Shown here: in pieces, positions 34,831 through 43,147 of the stretch
Position numbering within the stretch: position 1 is the first letter of the stretch
Layout: every line of letters starts with the position of its first letter
NCBI GenBank assembly: GCA_004292675.1
Contig: RDXO01000017.1
Location: forward strand, 1-64,000
DNA: 64,000 bases
Origin: Alphaproteobacteria bacterium
Lineage (GTDB): Bacteria > Pseudomonadota > Alphaproteobacteria > Rickettsiales > UBA998
Direction: 5' to 3'
Notes under the pieces: model-generated
Database searches by the model: none
Told to the model about the DNA's origin: nothing
Seen by the model: the letters and a program-made list of their open reading frames with translations, nothing else
Program-made: the position numbers and the translations under genes

Positions 34831-35187
34831 CTATGAACCTAAGTTCAAAGTAAATTCACCACCCGTATGGTAGTTCAGCTCCGTTGCTAACATCACAGTG
34901 AGCGTAACTTTTGAACGCGAAACCCAATCTTTTCCTGAGTCACTTGGTGTAAAAACGGTCAAGCCACTGAGGGGAGAGCGCAATTCCAAGGTGGAATAAT
35001 CCGCTGCAATGTCGATGTGAAAGACAGTGTGCGTATCCGCAACAATAATAAGTTCACGTTCACCACAGGATAAATCGATACGCGCTTCTGTATCTTCAGC
35101 TTCGATGACATCGAAAAGGCGATTGATCCATAAAGTGGTTGCGTGGGCGCGATTATGTAGTACTAGTTCATTTAATTGTTTTGTCAT
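34831..35187 (-). CDS. cyaY: Frataxin-like iron-binding protein CyaY
   Basis: This 118-residue protein from ATG 35187 fits the frataxin fold. A first helix LHNRAHATTLWINRLFDVIEAED is followed by strands ARIDLSCGERELIIVA and FHIDIAADYSTLELRSPLSG, which matches the family's I(W)LSSPxSG strand. A final helix is VTLTVMLATEL. CyaY delivers or regulates iron at the IscS/IscU complex. The first helix carries acidic residues (EAEDTEAR) as expected for iron binding. The family Trp in the sheet is kept as KDWVSR. Upstream AAAGGA serves as RBS. The assignment is by pattern only. Confidence 0.65.
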   Translation of the reverse strand: MTKQLNELVLHNRAHATTLWINRLFDVIEAEDTEARIDLSCGERELIIVADTHTVFHIDIAADYSTLELRSPLSGLTVFTPSDSGKDWVSRSKVTLTVMLATELNYHTGGEFTLNLGS

Positions 35188-35336
35188 ACCTATCATCCTT
35201 TATAGTGGGATGTTCATTATTCTTTTGTCAACTGGCTAAAAAATGTCTATATGTATTTTTTCATGCCCAACATAATCTATTCTTCTCAAAACTTCCAGTA
35301 TTTTTTAGCAACCTGCACCGATAAACCAAAAATAAA

Positions 35337-37445
35337 ATGACAACGCACTCTAAAAAACATGAACCAGTATCCTTGAAGCGTGATCGCACCCGTTCGGGAA
35401 CACCTTATTTTTATCGTGATACGCCCAGCGGTCGTAGACGGCAGACGCAGAGTCGATTGCGTCGTTTTTTCTCATGGCGAGGTATGATAAAGAATTTCTT
35501 TATCCTACTGGTGTTCCTCATGCTTGTGGGGTGTGCGTTTCTTGCTTATTATATTGTCATGCTTCCTGATATTAGTGGGTTAGCAAAATCGAAAGAAGAA
35601 GCAGGGGTAGAGATATTAGCGATGGACGGGACGGCGGTTGCACGTTATGGGCAAATTAGCGGTTCGTTTGTTGAGTTTGAGCAATTACCCCCGCATCTGA
35701 TTCATGCGGTTATTGCCACGGAGGATCGTCGCTTTTTCTCCCATTTTGGGGTGGATGTTAAAGGGGTGCTTCGTGCTGTGGTGGTGAATGTGCAATCAGG
35801 ACGTATGACGCAAGGTGGCTCTACCATCACGCAACAATTAGCAAAAAATCTGTTTTTTAGCCCAGAGCGCACCTTGAATCGTAAGATGCAGGAATTGGTG
35901 ATGGCGTTGTGGCTTGAGCAGAATTTTAGCAAAAAAGAGATATTAGCGATTTATCTTAATCGTGTCTATATGGGGGGCGGGAGCTACGGTATTGAAGCGG
36001 CTGCACGTTTTTATTTTGATAAGCCTGCCGTGCAACTTGATCTTGTGGAATCTGCAATGATTGCAGGGATGCTGAAAGCACCGTCACGCTACAACCCAAC
36101 ATCGGATAAAGCACGCGCTATTAAGCGTACTACGCAAGTATTGTTTAATATGCATGATGCGGGCTATTTAGGGGAAACTGAGATGCGTGCTGCCATCGCT
36201 TCCTTGACGGATGGTAGCCGAACATTCAAACAAACCTTGTTTAGCAATCAACGTTATTTTACTGATTGGATTATGGAGCAAGTGCCTGAATATGTTGGTG
36301 AAATCAATGAAGATATGGTGATTAAAACCACCATTCAACCGCAATGGCAAGGAGCAGCAGAGCGTTCTATGGCTGCGGTGATGACGGCTGAAGTGCGCAA
36401 AGCACAGCGCGTGTCGCAAGCAGCCTTCATTGCCATGAGTCCTGATGGTGCAGTACGGGCAATTATTGGAGGGATTGATTATAATAAAAGCCAATATAAC
36501 CGTGCAACGCAAGCCAAGCGTCAACCTGGTTCGGCATTTAAGTTATTTGTCTATCTTGCCGCCATGGAGCATGGATATACACCTGATACGGTGATGATGG
36601 ATACACCCATTACCATTGGGCGATGGACAGCGCGTAATTATGAGGATAAATATCGTGGTAACATGACATTGCGTAGTGCGTTGGCGCAATCCTCCAATGT
36701 GATTGCGGTGCGACTAACGCAGATGGTGGGCGTGAGTAATGTCCGTAACGCCGCAAAGCGTTTGGGTGTGCTATCCTATATTCCTGCCTATCCAAGTATT
36801 GCTTTAGGCTCTGTAGAGATGAGCTTAGAAGAATTAGTGCGTGCTTTTGCGCATATGGCACATAATGGTAAGGCTGTGAAACCCTATGGCATATTAGAAG
36901 TACGACGCAAGCGTGATGGCAAAATGCTTTATCAACGCACCCAACGCGATGATTATAGTGATGTGACCGTCGTTGCAGAAGAACAAGTGAAAAAGATGAA
37001 CACGATGCTCTCTGAGGTGATTAATAGTGGCACAGGGCGTTCCGCACAGATCGGGCGACCTGTTGCGGGCAAAACGGGTACGACTTCTGATTATAAAGAT
37101 GCATGGTTTATTGGATATACGCCGCAATTAGTGGCAGGGGCATGGGCGGGCAATGATGATGCTACACCCATGCGCAAAGTCACAGGTGGTGGTATTCCAG
37201 CACGTATATGGAAAGGATTTATGATGGAGGCACTCAAAGGCATGGCGGTTGCACCATTGCCACGCTATGAACCCGTGTGGCAACCGCCTGCAACCTTGCC
37301 ATGGCTGAATCAGTCGTCCTCGTCTGCACCTGCTCCCGTTCCCGTGACACCGCAAGCACCCGCACAGGATTATCAGTTGCAGGATAGTTTTTGGGATAAA
37401 CTCTTTGATGAATCCGATGTTGAATATCGTTATCCGAGTGAATAG
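35337..37445 (+). CDS. Class A penicillin-binding protein (PBP1A-like)
   Basis: This 702-residue bifunctional peptidoglycan synthase has a basic cytoplasmic N-terminus and one membrane helix (about 53-75). The glycosyltransferase domain carries catalytic Glu129 in ATEDRRFF and the motifs GGSTITQQLAKN and RKMQELVMALWLE. The transpeptidase domain has S399-x-x-K402 (GSAFK), S452-S-N and KTGTT. The C-terminus is Pro/Ala-rich (APAPVPVTPQAPA). It polymerises and cross-links glycan strands. The next gene starts 6 bp after its stop. Confidence 0.92.
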   Translation: MTTHSKKHEPVSLKRDRTRSGTPYFYRDTPSGRRRQTQSRLRRFFSWRGMIKNFFILLVFLMLVGCAFLAYYIVMLPDISGLAKSKEEAGVEILAMDGTAVARYGQISGSFVEFEQLPPHLIHAVIATEDRRFFSHFGVDVKGVLRAVVVNVQSGRMTQGGSTITQQLAKNLFFSPERTLNRKMQELVMALWLEQNFSKKEILAIYLNRVYMGGGSYGIEAAARFYFDKPAVQLDLVESAMIAGMLKAPSRYNPTSDKARAIKRTTQVLFNMHDAGYLGETEMRAAIASLTDGSRTFKQTLFSNQRYFTDWIMEQVPEYVGEINEDMVIKTTIQPQWQGAAERSMAAVMTAEVRKAQRVSQAAFIAMSPDGAVRAIIGGIDYNKSQYNRATQAKRQPGSAFKLFVYLAAMEHGYTPDTVMMDTPITIGRWTARNYEDKYRGNMTLRSALAQSSNVIAVRLTQMVGVSNVRNAAKRLGVLSYIPAYPSIALGSVEMSLEELVRAFAHMAHNGKAVKPYGILEVRRKRDGKMLYQRTQRDDYSDVTVVAEEQVKKMNTMLSEVINSGTGRSAQIGRPVAGKTGTTSDYKDAWFIGYTPQLVAGAWAGNDDATPMRKVTGGGIPARIWKGFMMEALKGMAVAPLPRYEPVWQPPATLPWLNQSSSSAPAPVPVTPQAPAQDYQLQDSFWDKLFDESDVEYRYPSE

Positions 37446-37451
37446 ATAGGC

Positions 37452-40397
37452 ATGATAAAAGCGTCCTTATTCTGTCTTAGGTGGTTACGACGTTTGGTGC
37501 TGACGGCACTTGGATTGATGCTGCTATCCATCATGGGGCTTGGTGCGTGGTTTGTGAGTGCGCCACGTACTGTGCCGTTTGGGCATGATGCGATTGAATA
37601 TCTGATGATGCATCGATTAGGGGCAGAAGAATTGAGTTTTGATCCGCCAACCTTCTATATTCACCTTAGCAAAAATCGGGTGGAAAGCGAGATCCGCTCC
37701 CTTCATGCGCGCTTTGGGGAAACGCATATAGGTGCAGATCGGATCGTGATCGCATTGCCCCTCACGACGTTACTCACCGCGCATATTGCCTATGATGGTG
37801 TGTTTGCTGATGGCTTGACGATTATGCCACCGCACGAGGAATTGCCGATTACTTTACCCTTTGTACGTATTAATCCTGATGCTGATAATACACAGGAGAA
37901 TCAACTAGATATTATCATTAAGCAAGGAGAATCGATTGCATCTGTGCAAGGAACAGTGGGTGTACGTGATCACGCCTTTTTCGTGAAGGCGCAGTTGGAT
38001 GATGTACCCGCACGGCTGGTGGCGGTATTGCATTCCGATCTTGAGGGGCTTAGCATGAAGATTGATGGCACGATTGACGGGATCATCAAAAAGAATATGC
38101 GTATTAAATCGCTGAATGCGCAATTATCCAGCCCTGATATTCTCTTTGCGCATCCTCTCTATTATCCCAAAAAACCACTACATCTTCAAGATTTTTCGGT
38201 GAATCTTGCGTGGGATTCGGTGCATCGCGCTCTTAATATCACGCATGGCGTAGTGCGCCCAACCAAGGGTGCAACTTTAGAGTTTCAAGCTTGGATTGCG
38301 CGTGCAGACGAAGATGCGCATATGCAGATCAATCTTACGAAATTTCCCGTAGGAGAGGTGAAATATATATGGCCAAAAAATGTTGCAGCAGAAGCACGCA
38401 GATGGGTAGTGCGCAGCATTAAAGATGGTGTGATTACGAAAGGCAAAGCGGATATACATATACGTGAAGACGAACCGAATCTTGAGGCGGAATTGCTGAT
38501 GCGCGATATGAAAGTGCGCTACGCTAAGCATCTCCCTGAGGTGCGTGATGGCAGGGGAACTGCAAAATTCACGCAGGATAATATGCATATTACGATCGAT
38601 GAAGCGCATTCTTTATCAGGTGGCGTGGTGCGCAAAGGGATCGTGGAGATTCCTTCCTTTAGCGATAGGAAGCGTGGCGTGCCGATGCTTATTACCTTAC
38701 CCGTTGCAGCTCCTGCACAGGATGTGGCGATGTTTATGTCTGAGAAACATTTGAATATCGCGCAAAAATTATCGCTACGTCCTGATGCAGCGTCAGGAGC
38801 GGTGGAGGGTATGGTGAAACTCGGATTTCCGCTAGAGCCTGCCGATATTGCGCCCAATACCCATAGTTTTGATTATTTGGATATTGAGATTGATGCATCT
38901 TTGCAGGATGTATCGCATATGAGGGTGCTTAGTCAGTGGGATATTCATCAGTTCAACGGCACGGTACATGTAGATAATCAGCGCGTTACCCTAGACGGCA
39001 CGTTAGGTTTGCAGGGGATTCCTTCAACATTAGTTGTCTCCTATGATTATAGTGGTGCGCGTAAGCATCATGCGCAATACAGCATCAAAGCGCAGTTAAA
39101 AGATGATCAACTACCTTTGCTGAATATTCCCATCCCCAAGGGTATTGTGCAAGGTACAACCCATTTAGATGCAACGATTGCGAGTAATCCAAGCCAAGAA
39201 ACCACCAAAGCACGCCTTGATTTTACTGATGCCACACTGAATATCCCTCAGATAGAATGGAGCAAGCCGTTGCAACAGCCTGCCACCTTAGAAGTAACGC
39301 AGCAAAATTATGCCGATCGCAAAGAATTGGAAAAAGTGCATTTTAGCACCAAGGATGCCGAACTCTCAGGGCGTGTGACGTTAGCAAAAGATGGATCGAT
39401 TCATCATGCAGCACTGGATCGTATTCATTCACCACGCATGGATATTGCGTTGGAGTATTATGGGGACAATCCCGATCAGCATCGTGTGCGTATTCATGGT
39501 GAGCGCATGTATTTCTATGTCGGAAAAGATAAAAAAGCGGAAGTATCAGCGAGCGCACAGCCGTGGAATTTGATCAATCCGGAACATTATGTGCTTGGGC
39601 GTGATATTGAGATTTCCCTTAAGGAATTGGCAACTAATTTGGACTCGATGCGCGATGTGCGTATGCGCATAGAATGTTCTAAAACCTTATGTGATTCGAT
39701 GAATGTACAAGCACATTATGGCAAGGGGGCAACAGCCCATGCTTATCTGGTACGCAATGATCAGCAGGTGCGCACTGTGCAAGGGCATGTGAGTGATTTA
39801 GGGGCATTGGCGCGCATGTTTAATCTTTCCTCGCAGATCGCAGGGGGAGGGGCATCGTTTCAAGGAGCATATGAAGGGACAACATTACAGGGTGCGTTGA
39901 CCATCAAAGATGTAGCAATCAAGGAACTTCCTGCTCTCACCAATCTTTTGACCTTAGCATCATTGCGCGGTATTGGGGATACGATCAGCGGTGACGGTAT
40001 TGCCTTTGATACAATCGCAACAAACATGACCTATGACGGCACGCGCTTTGCTTTGACCAAGGGCGCGGCGAAAGGTGATGCGCTTGGGATTATGCTTGAG
40101 GGGTGGATTGAACCTTATGGCAAAGCCCGCCTTGATTTATCTGGAACGTTGATTCCATCCTATACCTTAAACTCATTGCCAGCGCGTGTACCTATCCTTG
40201 GGGAGTTATTGATGGGGGGAGAAAATCAAGGGGTATTTGCAACCCGTTTTTCTGTGCGTGGTGCAGCGCATGACCCCTCCGTGATGATTAATCCACTCTC
40301 GATGTTAACACCCGGCTTTTTACGGAATATCTTTAGTGTATTCCCTGATGTGCAACCTATAGAAGAACAAGAAAAACCCCATGAACCAGCTTCCTAA
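37452..40397 (+). CDS. YhdP/AsmA-like envelope protein (DUF3971-type)
   Basis: This 981-residue protein has an N-terminal membrane helix (about residues 14-36), then a very long beta-rich periplasmic body with many LDGTLGLQG and VEGMVKLGFPLE-like strands. It has an AsmA-like C-terminal part (GDALGIMLEGWIEPYGKARLDLSGTLIPSYTLNSLP). TamB/YhdP/AsmA-like proteins form hydrophobic grooves that bridge the membranes and move phospholipids. Here it sits between a PBP and TatD; the last 17 bases overlap tatD. The neighbouring pssA/psd genes fit a lipid theme. Confidence 0.8.
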   Translation: MIKASLFCLRWLRRLVLTALGLMLLSIMGLGAWFVSAPRTVPFGHDAIEYLMMHRLGAEELSFDPPTFYIHLSKNRVESEIRSLHARFGETHIGADRIVIALPLTTLLTAHIAYDGVFADGLTIMPPHEELPITLPFVRINPDADNTQENQLDIIIKQGESIASVQGTVGVRDHAFFVKAQLDDVPARLVAVLHSDLEGLSMKIDGTIDGIIKKNMRIKSLNAQLSSPDILFAHPLYYPKKPLHLQDFSVNLAWDSVHRALNITHGVVRPTKGATLEFQAWIARADEDAHMQINLTKFPVGEVKYIWPKNVAAEARRWVVRSIKDGVITKGKADIHIREDEPNLEAELLMRDMKVRYAKHLPEVRDGRGTAKFTQDNMHITIDEAHSLSGGVVRKGIVEIPSFSDRKRGVPMLITLPVAAPAQDVAMFMSEKHLNIAQKLSLRPDAASGAVEGMVKLGFPLEPADIAPNTHSFDYLDIEIDASLQDVSHMRVLSQWDIHQFNGTVHVDNQRVTLDGTLGLQGIPSTLVVSYDYSGARKHHAQYSIKAQLKDDQLPLLNIPIPKGIVQGTTHLDATIASNPSQETTKARLDFTDATLNIPQIEWSKPLQQPATLEVTQQNYADRKELEKVHFSTKDAELSGRVTLAKDGSIHHAALDRIHSPRMDIALEYYGDNPDQHRVRIHGERMYFYVGKDKKAEVSASAQPWNLINPEHYVLGRDIEISLKELATNLDSMRDVRMRIECSKTLCDSMNVQAHYGKGATAHAYLVRNDQQVRTVQGHVSDLGALARMFNLSSQIAGGGASFQGAYEGTTLQGALTIKDVAIKELPALTNLLTLASLRGIGDTISGDGIAFDTIATNMTYDGTRFALTKGAAKGDALGIMLEGWIEPYGKARLDLSGTLIPSYTLNSLPARVPILGELLMGGENQGVFATRFSVRGAAHDPSVMINPLSMLTPGFLRNIFSVFPDVQPIEEQEKPHEPAS

Positions 40398-41172
40398 TTA
40401 TCCCATCATTGATTCCCATTGCCACCTTAACTTCCCCGATTTTAGCGAGGATGTGGAGGAGGTAATCGCACGGGCGCACGCATCGGGCATTTGTATGATG
40501 CAAACCATCTGCACCCATATGGGCGAGTTTGAATCGATTCATGCGCTGGCGATGCGTCATGATTCGCTTGTCTGTTCGGTGGGGGTGCATCCTCATTCAG
40601 CAGATAAAGAGCCTTTGGTAGAAGTCGCGCATCTGATTGAGTGCGCAACCCGTCCTAAAGTGGTAGGTATTGGGGAGACTGGGCTTGATTATTATTATGA
40701 ATATTCCAAGCGTGAAGTGCAACAAGAGAGCTTTCGTCGTCATATTGCTGCTGCACGTGCGTTGCAACGCCCTGTGATCGTGCATACACGCGATGCTGAA
40801 GAAGATACGTTGCGTATTTTAGAAGAAGAAATGTCTGTGGGGGAATTTCCTATTCTGATCCATTGCTTCACCTCAACGCAACGGTTGGCAGATGCGGTGA
40901 TTGCGATGGGAGGCTATATATCGATCTCGGGCATTGTGACCTTTAAGAAGGCAACGGAATTGCAAGAAACGGTGCGAACTTTGCCGATTGAACGCCTATT
41001 GATTGAAACGGACTCCCCTTTTCTTGCGCCGATGCCGCATCGTGGCAAGCGTAACGAACCCGCCTTTACGCGCCACGTATGCGCTAAGGTTGCCGAACTG
41101 CAAGGCATCACAGAGGAAGAGTGCGCTCGCATTACTACGGATAATTTTATGCGATTGTTTAGGTTGTGTTGA
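40381..41172 (+). CDS. tatD: TatD-family metal-dependent hydrolase
   Basis: This 263-residue TIM-barrel enzyme has IDSHCHLNF (HxH metal site), VGIGETGLDYYY, RPVIVHTRDAEEDTL, ILIHCFTSTQRLA and LLIETDSPFLAPMPHRGKRNEP. TatD proteins are metal-dependent 3' exonucleases linked to DNA repair and RNA quality control. The start lies inside the 3' end of the YhdP-like gene, and the frame and MNQLPNYPIIDSHCH start are typical. Confidence 0.93.
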   Translation: MNQLPNYPIIDSHCHLNFPDFSEDVEEVIARAHASGICMMQTICTHMGEFESIHALAMRHDSLVCSVGVHPHSADKEPLVEVAHLIECATRPKVVGIGETGLDYYYEYSKREVQQESFRRHIAAARALQRPVIVHTRDAEEDTLRILEEEMSVGEFPILIHCFTSTQRLADAVIAMGGYISISGIVTFKKATELQETVRTLPIERLLIETDSPFLAPMPHRGKRNEPAFTRHVCAKVAELQGITEEECARITTDNFMRLFRLC

Positions 41173-41173
41173 T

Positions 41174-41914
41174 TTAGGATCGTTTGTTCTTATGATACAC
41201 ATCATCATAAACATAGAATATCGCAATGACGGCAATATAGGAGATGATGGTGATCAAATACATCGTCAAGGGTGCGATGAAAATCAGTAGAGCGAGGATA
41301 GCAATAACCGCGAGGATGAGGATGATTTTATCACGTTTGAAGTGGATAAATTTAGTTGAAGGCGTTTTGATATAACTCACCATCAAACCCGCAACGCAAC
41401 TCATATAACATGCTGTAAAAATTGCTGATTGATCTTGAATATAGCCTTCCAACATCAGCACCATAGGAAGGAATGAAAGGAGCGCGCCTGCAGGAGTGGG
41501 GACACCAACAAAGAAATGACTGGAGATATTTTCTGCACCACCCGTATGCATCACGTTAAAGCGTGCAAGACGATATGCGCCACCCGTTAAAAAGATGAGG
41601 GTTGCTGCCCAGCCGAAAAAATACAAATCTTTCAAATGCCATTCGTAAATAATTAAAGCAGGTGTGACGCAAAAATTCAAAAAATCAGCTAAGGAATCAA
41701 GCTGTGCGCCAACAGGGCTTTGCACATTGAGTTTTCTTGCAATTTTCCCATCAATCCCATCACAAATGGCCGCAATAAGGAGCAATAAGAGGGATAATTT
41801 CAAATCTTCTCGAATATAACTTAGGCGCAGAGCAGTTAAGCCCAAACACATCGCGGCAAGCGTGATGGCATTGGGCAAATATCGCAATAAATAGCGGCTG
41901 TTCATCGTCTGCAT
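41174..41914 (-). CDS. pssA: CDP-diacylglycerol-serine O-phosphatidyltransferase
   Basis: This 246-residue membrane enzyme has the CDP-alcohol phosphotransferase motif DGIDGKIARKL...QLDSLAD near residues 47-75 (D-G-x2-A-R-x8-G-x3-D-x3-D type) and several membrane helices. It makes phosphatidylserine, which the psd product then decarboxylates to phosphatidylethanolamine. The gene follows psd by 8 bp on the same strand, the usual alphaproteobacterial pair. Confidence 0.9.
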   Translation of the reverse strand: MQTMNSRYLLRYLPNAITLAAMCLGLTALRLSYIREDLKLSLLLLLIAAICDGIDGKIARKLNVQSPVGAQLDSLADFLNFCVTPALIIYEWHLKDLYFFGWAATLIFLTGGAYRLARFNVMHTGGAENISSHFFVGVPTPAGALLSFLPMVLMLEGYIQDQSAIFTACYMSCVAGLMVSYIKTPSTKFIHFKRDKIILILAVIAILALLIFIAPLTMYLITIISYIAVIAIFYVYDDVYHKNKRS

Positions 41915-41922
41915 GGTGAGAA

Positions 41923-42642
41923 CTAATTTTTGATCCAGCTCATCTGCTCAGGGGCATAGTGCTGTGGGTTGAATGCGACAATAGTTTCACCACCAACGGC
42001 AACGCTATCACGTGCAACATGCACCTTATAGTGAGATGGCACATAAATATCGCACCGGCTACCAAAGCGAATAATACCATAACGATCACCTTGGGTGATT
42101 TTTTGCCCATCATGTAGTTCACACACAATACGACGTGCAACAAATCCTGCAATTTGTACAAAGCTGAGTATGTCCCCATGTTCGGTACGTACCGCAACGA
42201 TGGAGCGTTCATTCTCATCACTCGATTTATCTTCAGCAGCGTTGAGGAATTTTCCGGGTATGTAGATTTTCTTGAGGATGTCTCCGCTCACAGGAACGCG
42301 GTTTACATGCACATTAAATACGTTGAGAAAGATGGAAATGCGCGTATAATTTGCCCCTAGATCCTGCATCCCTAATTCTTTGGGGAGCATCACCTGCTCG
42401 ACAATATCACAGACGATGCCATCACCTGATGCAACCACAAAGCCATCACCTTGTGGCACCATGCGGTCGGGGTTACGAAAGAAATAGAGCGAAAAAATAC
42501 TCAATACCAAGAATAAGCACCCAACAGGCGTATAGAACGCATAGCCAAGCGCACTCAAGAAAAGAAAGCCAAAAATGAACGGCTTACCTTTAGGATGCGT
42601 TCCGACACATAAGGTTTGTTTGGTGGTGGCAATGATCGACAT
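41923..42642 (-). CDS. psd: Phosphatidylserine decarboxylase proenzyme
   Basis: From ATG 42642 this short-form Psd has 239 residues. N-terminal hydrophobic segments (about 22-53) are followed by FFRNPDR, ISIFLNVFNVHVNRVP and the self-cleavage site RFGS (Gly194-Ser195), where the serine becomes the pyruvoyl group of the alpha chain. It converts phosphatidylserine to phosphatidylethanolamine in the inner membrane. It is first in a psd-pssA operon. A paralogue with Cys at this serine lies at 56.0 kb. Confidence 0.92.
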   Translation of the reverse strand: MSIIATTKQTLCVGTHPKGKPFIFGFLFLSALGYAFYTPVGCLFLVLSIFSLYFFRNPDRMVPQGDGFVVASGDGIVCDIVEQVMLPKELGMQDLGANYTRISIFLNVFNVHVNRVPVSGDILKKIYIPGKFLNAAEDKSSDENERSIVAVRTEHGDILSFVQIAGFVARRIVCELHDGQKITQGDRYGIIRFGSRCDIYVPSHYKVHVARDSVAVGGETIVAFNPQHYAPEQMSWIKN

Positions 42643-42849
42643 ATAAACTCGCTTTGACAGCATCTGCCCCTATTGTTCGTGTGAACACACCAACGATTCT
42701 ACATGACAGCGCACGGTAACATAATTTCACTTATGTGATTAAACTATTTATCATCAATGTTCAATATCAAATATGGCAATAGCCGAAAGATTTTGACTTT
42801 GCCACCCTTCACATTATGTAAATATTGCACGCTATGCATTCGATCTTAT

Positions 42850-43003
42850 GCTCCCCCGCGTGCGGGGGAGCCAGTGAAGCAAGGATTTCTCAAAAGAAAT
42901 CCGATGCTGAACCGTGGGGGGCATTCTATTCACCCCCACCCAATCATCTGCGGTTTTTCGTTGAAAAACCTTGATTTTTGGACTCCCCCGCAGGCGTGGG
43001 AGT
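42850..43003. repeat. Five-hairpin structured repeat
   Basis: Five hairpins follow one another: 42851-42870 (CTCCCCCGC/GCGGGGGAG), 42883-42902 (GGATTTC/GAAATCC), 42914-42939 (GTGGGGG/CCCCCAC), 42952-42970 (GGTTTTTC/GAAAAACC) and 42982-43003 (ACTCCC.CGC/GCGTGGGAGT). The first and last resemble each other, so the block is bounded by inverted ends. It lies in the 500-bp gap after psd. It could be a mobile palindromic element or a structured RNA. ORFs across it only mirror the stems. Confidence 0.6.
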
Positions 43004-43083
43004 AAACCATTCATATCTCATGAGGAGTGGTGAGGATTTTGACATAGATGCATGAAAGAAGGTTCTAAGAAGCGTCTAAAGTG

Positions 43084-43136
43084 AGACTTCTGCACAGCTC
43101 TCATTTCTTGTCATACCCTTAGATTAAGCGGGTATG
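43084..43136. repeat. Palindromic repeat family 2, fragment
   Basis: AGACTTCTGCACAGCTCTC and TCTTGTCATACCCTTAGATTAAGCGGGTATG match one end of the family 2 repeats at 342-473 and 50127-50202. It lies just downstream of the 720-residue gene on the minus strand. The remaining part of 42643-43147 shows no gene. Confidence 0.5.
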
Positions 43137-43147
43137 TGTCAGGACTC

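Noticed and set aside
42832..43014. 60-codon minus-strand ORF
   Set aside because: It matches the five-hairpin block and mirrors its stems, with no RBS.
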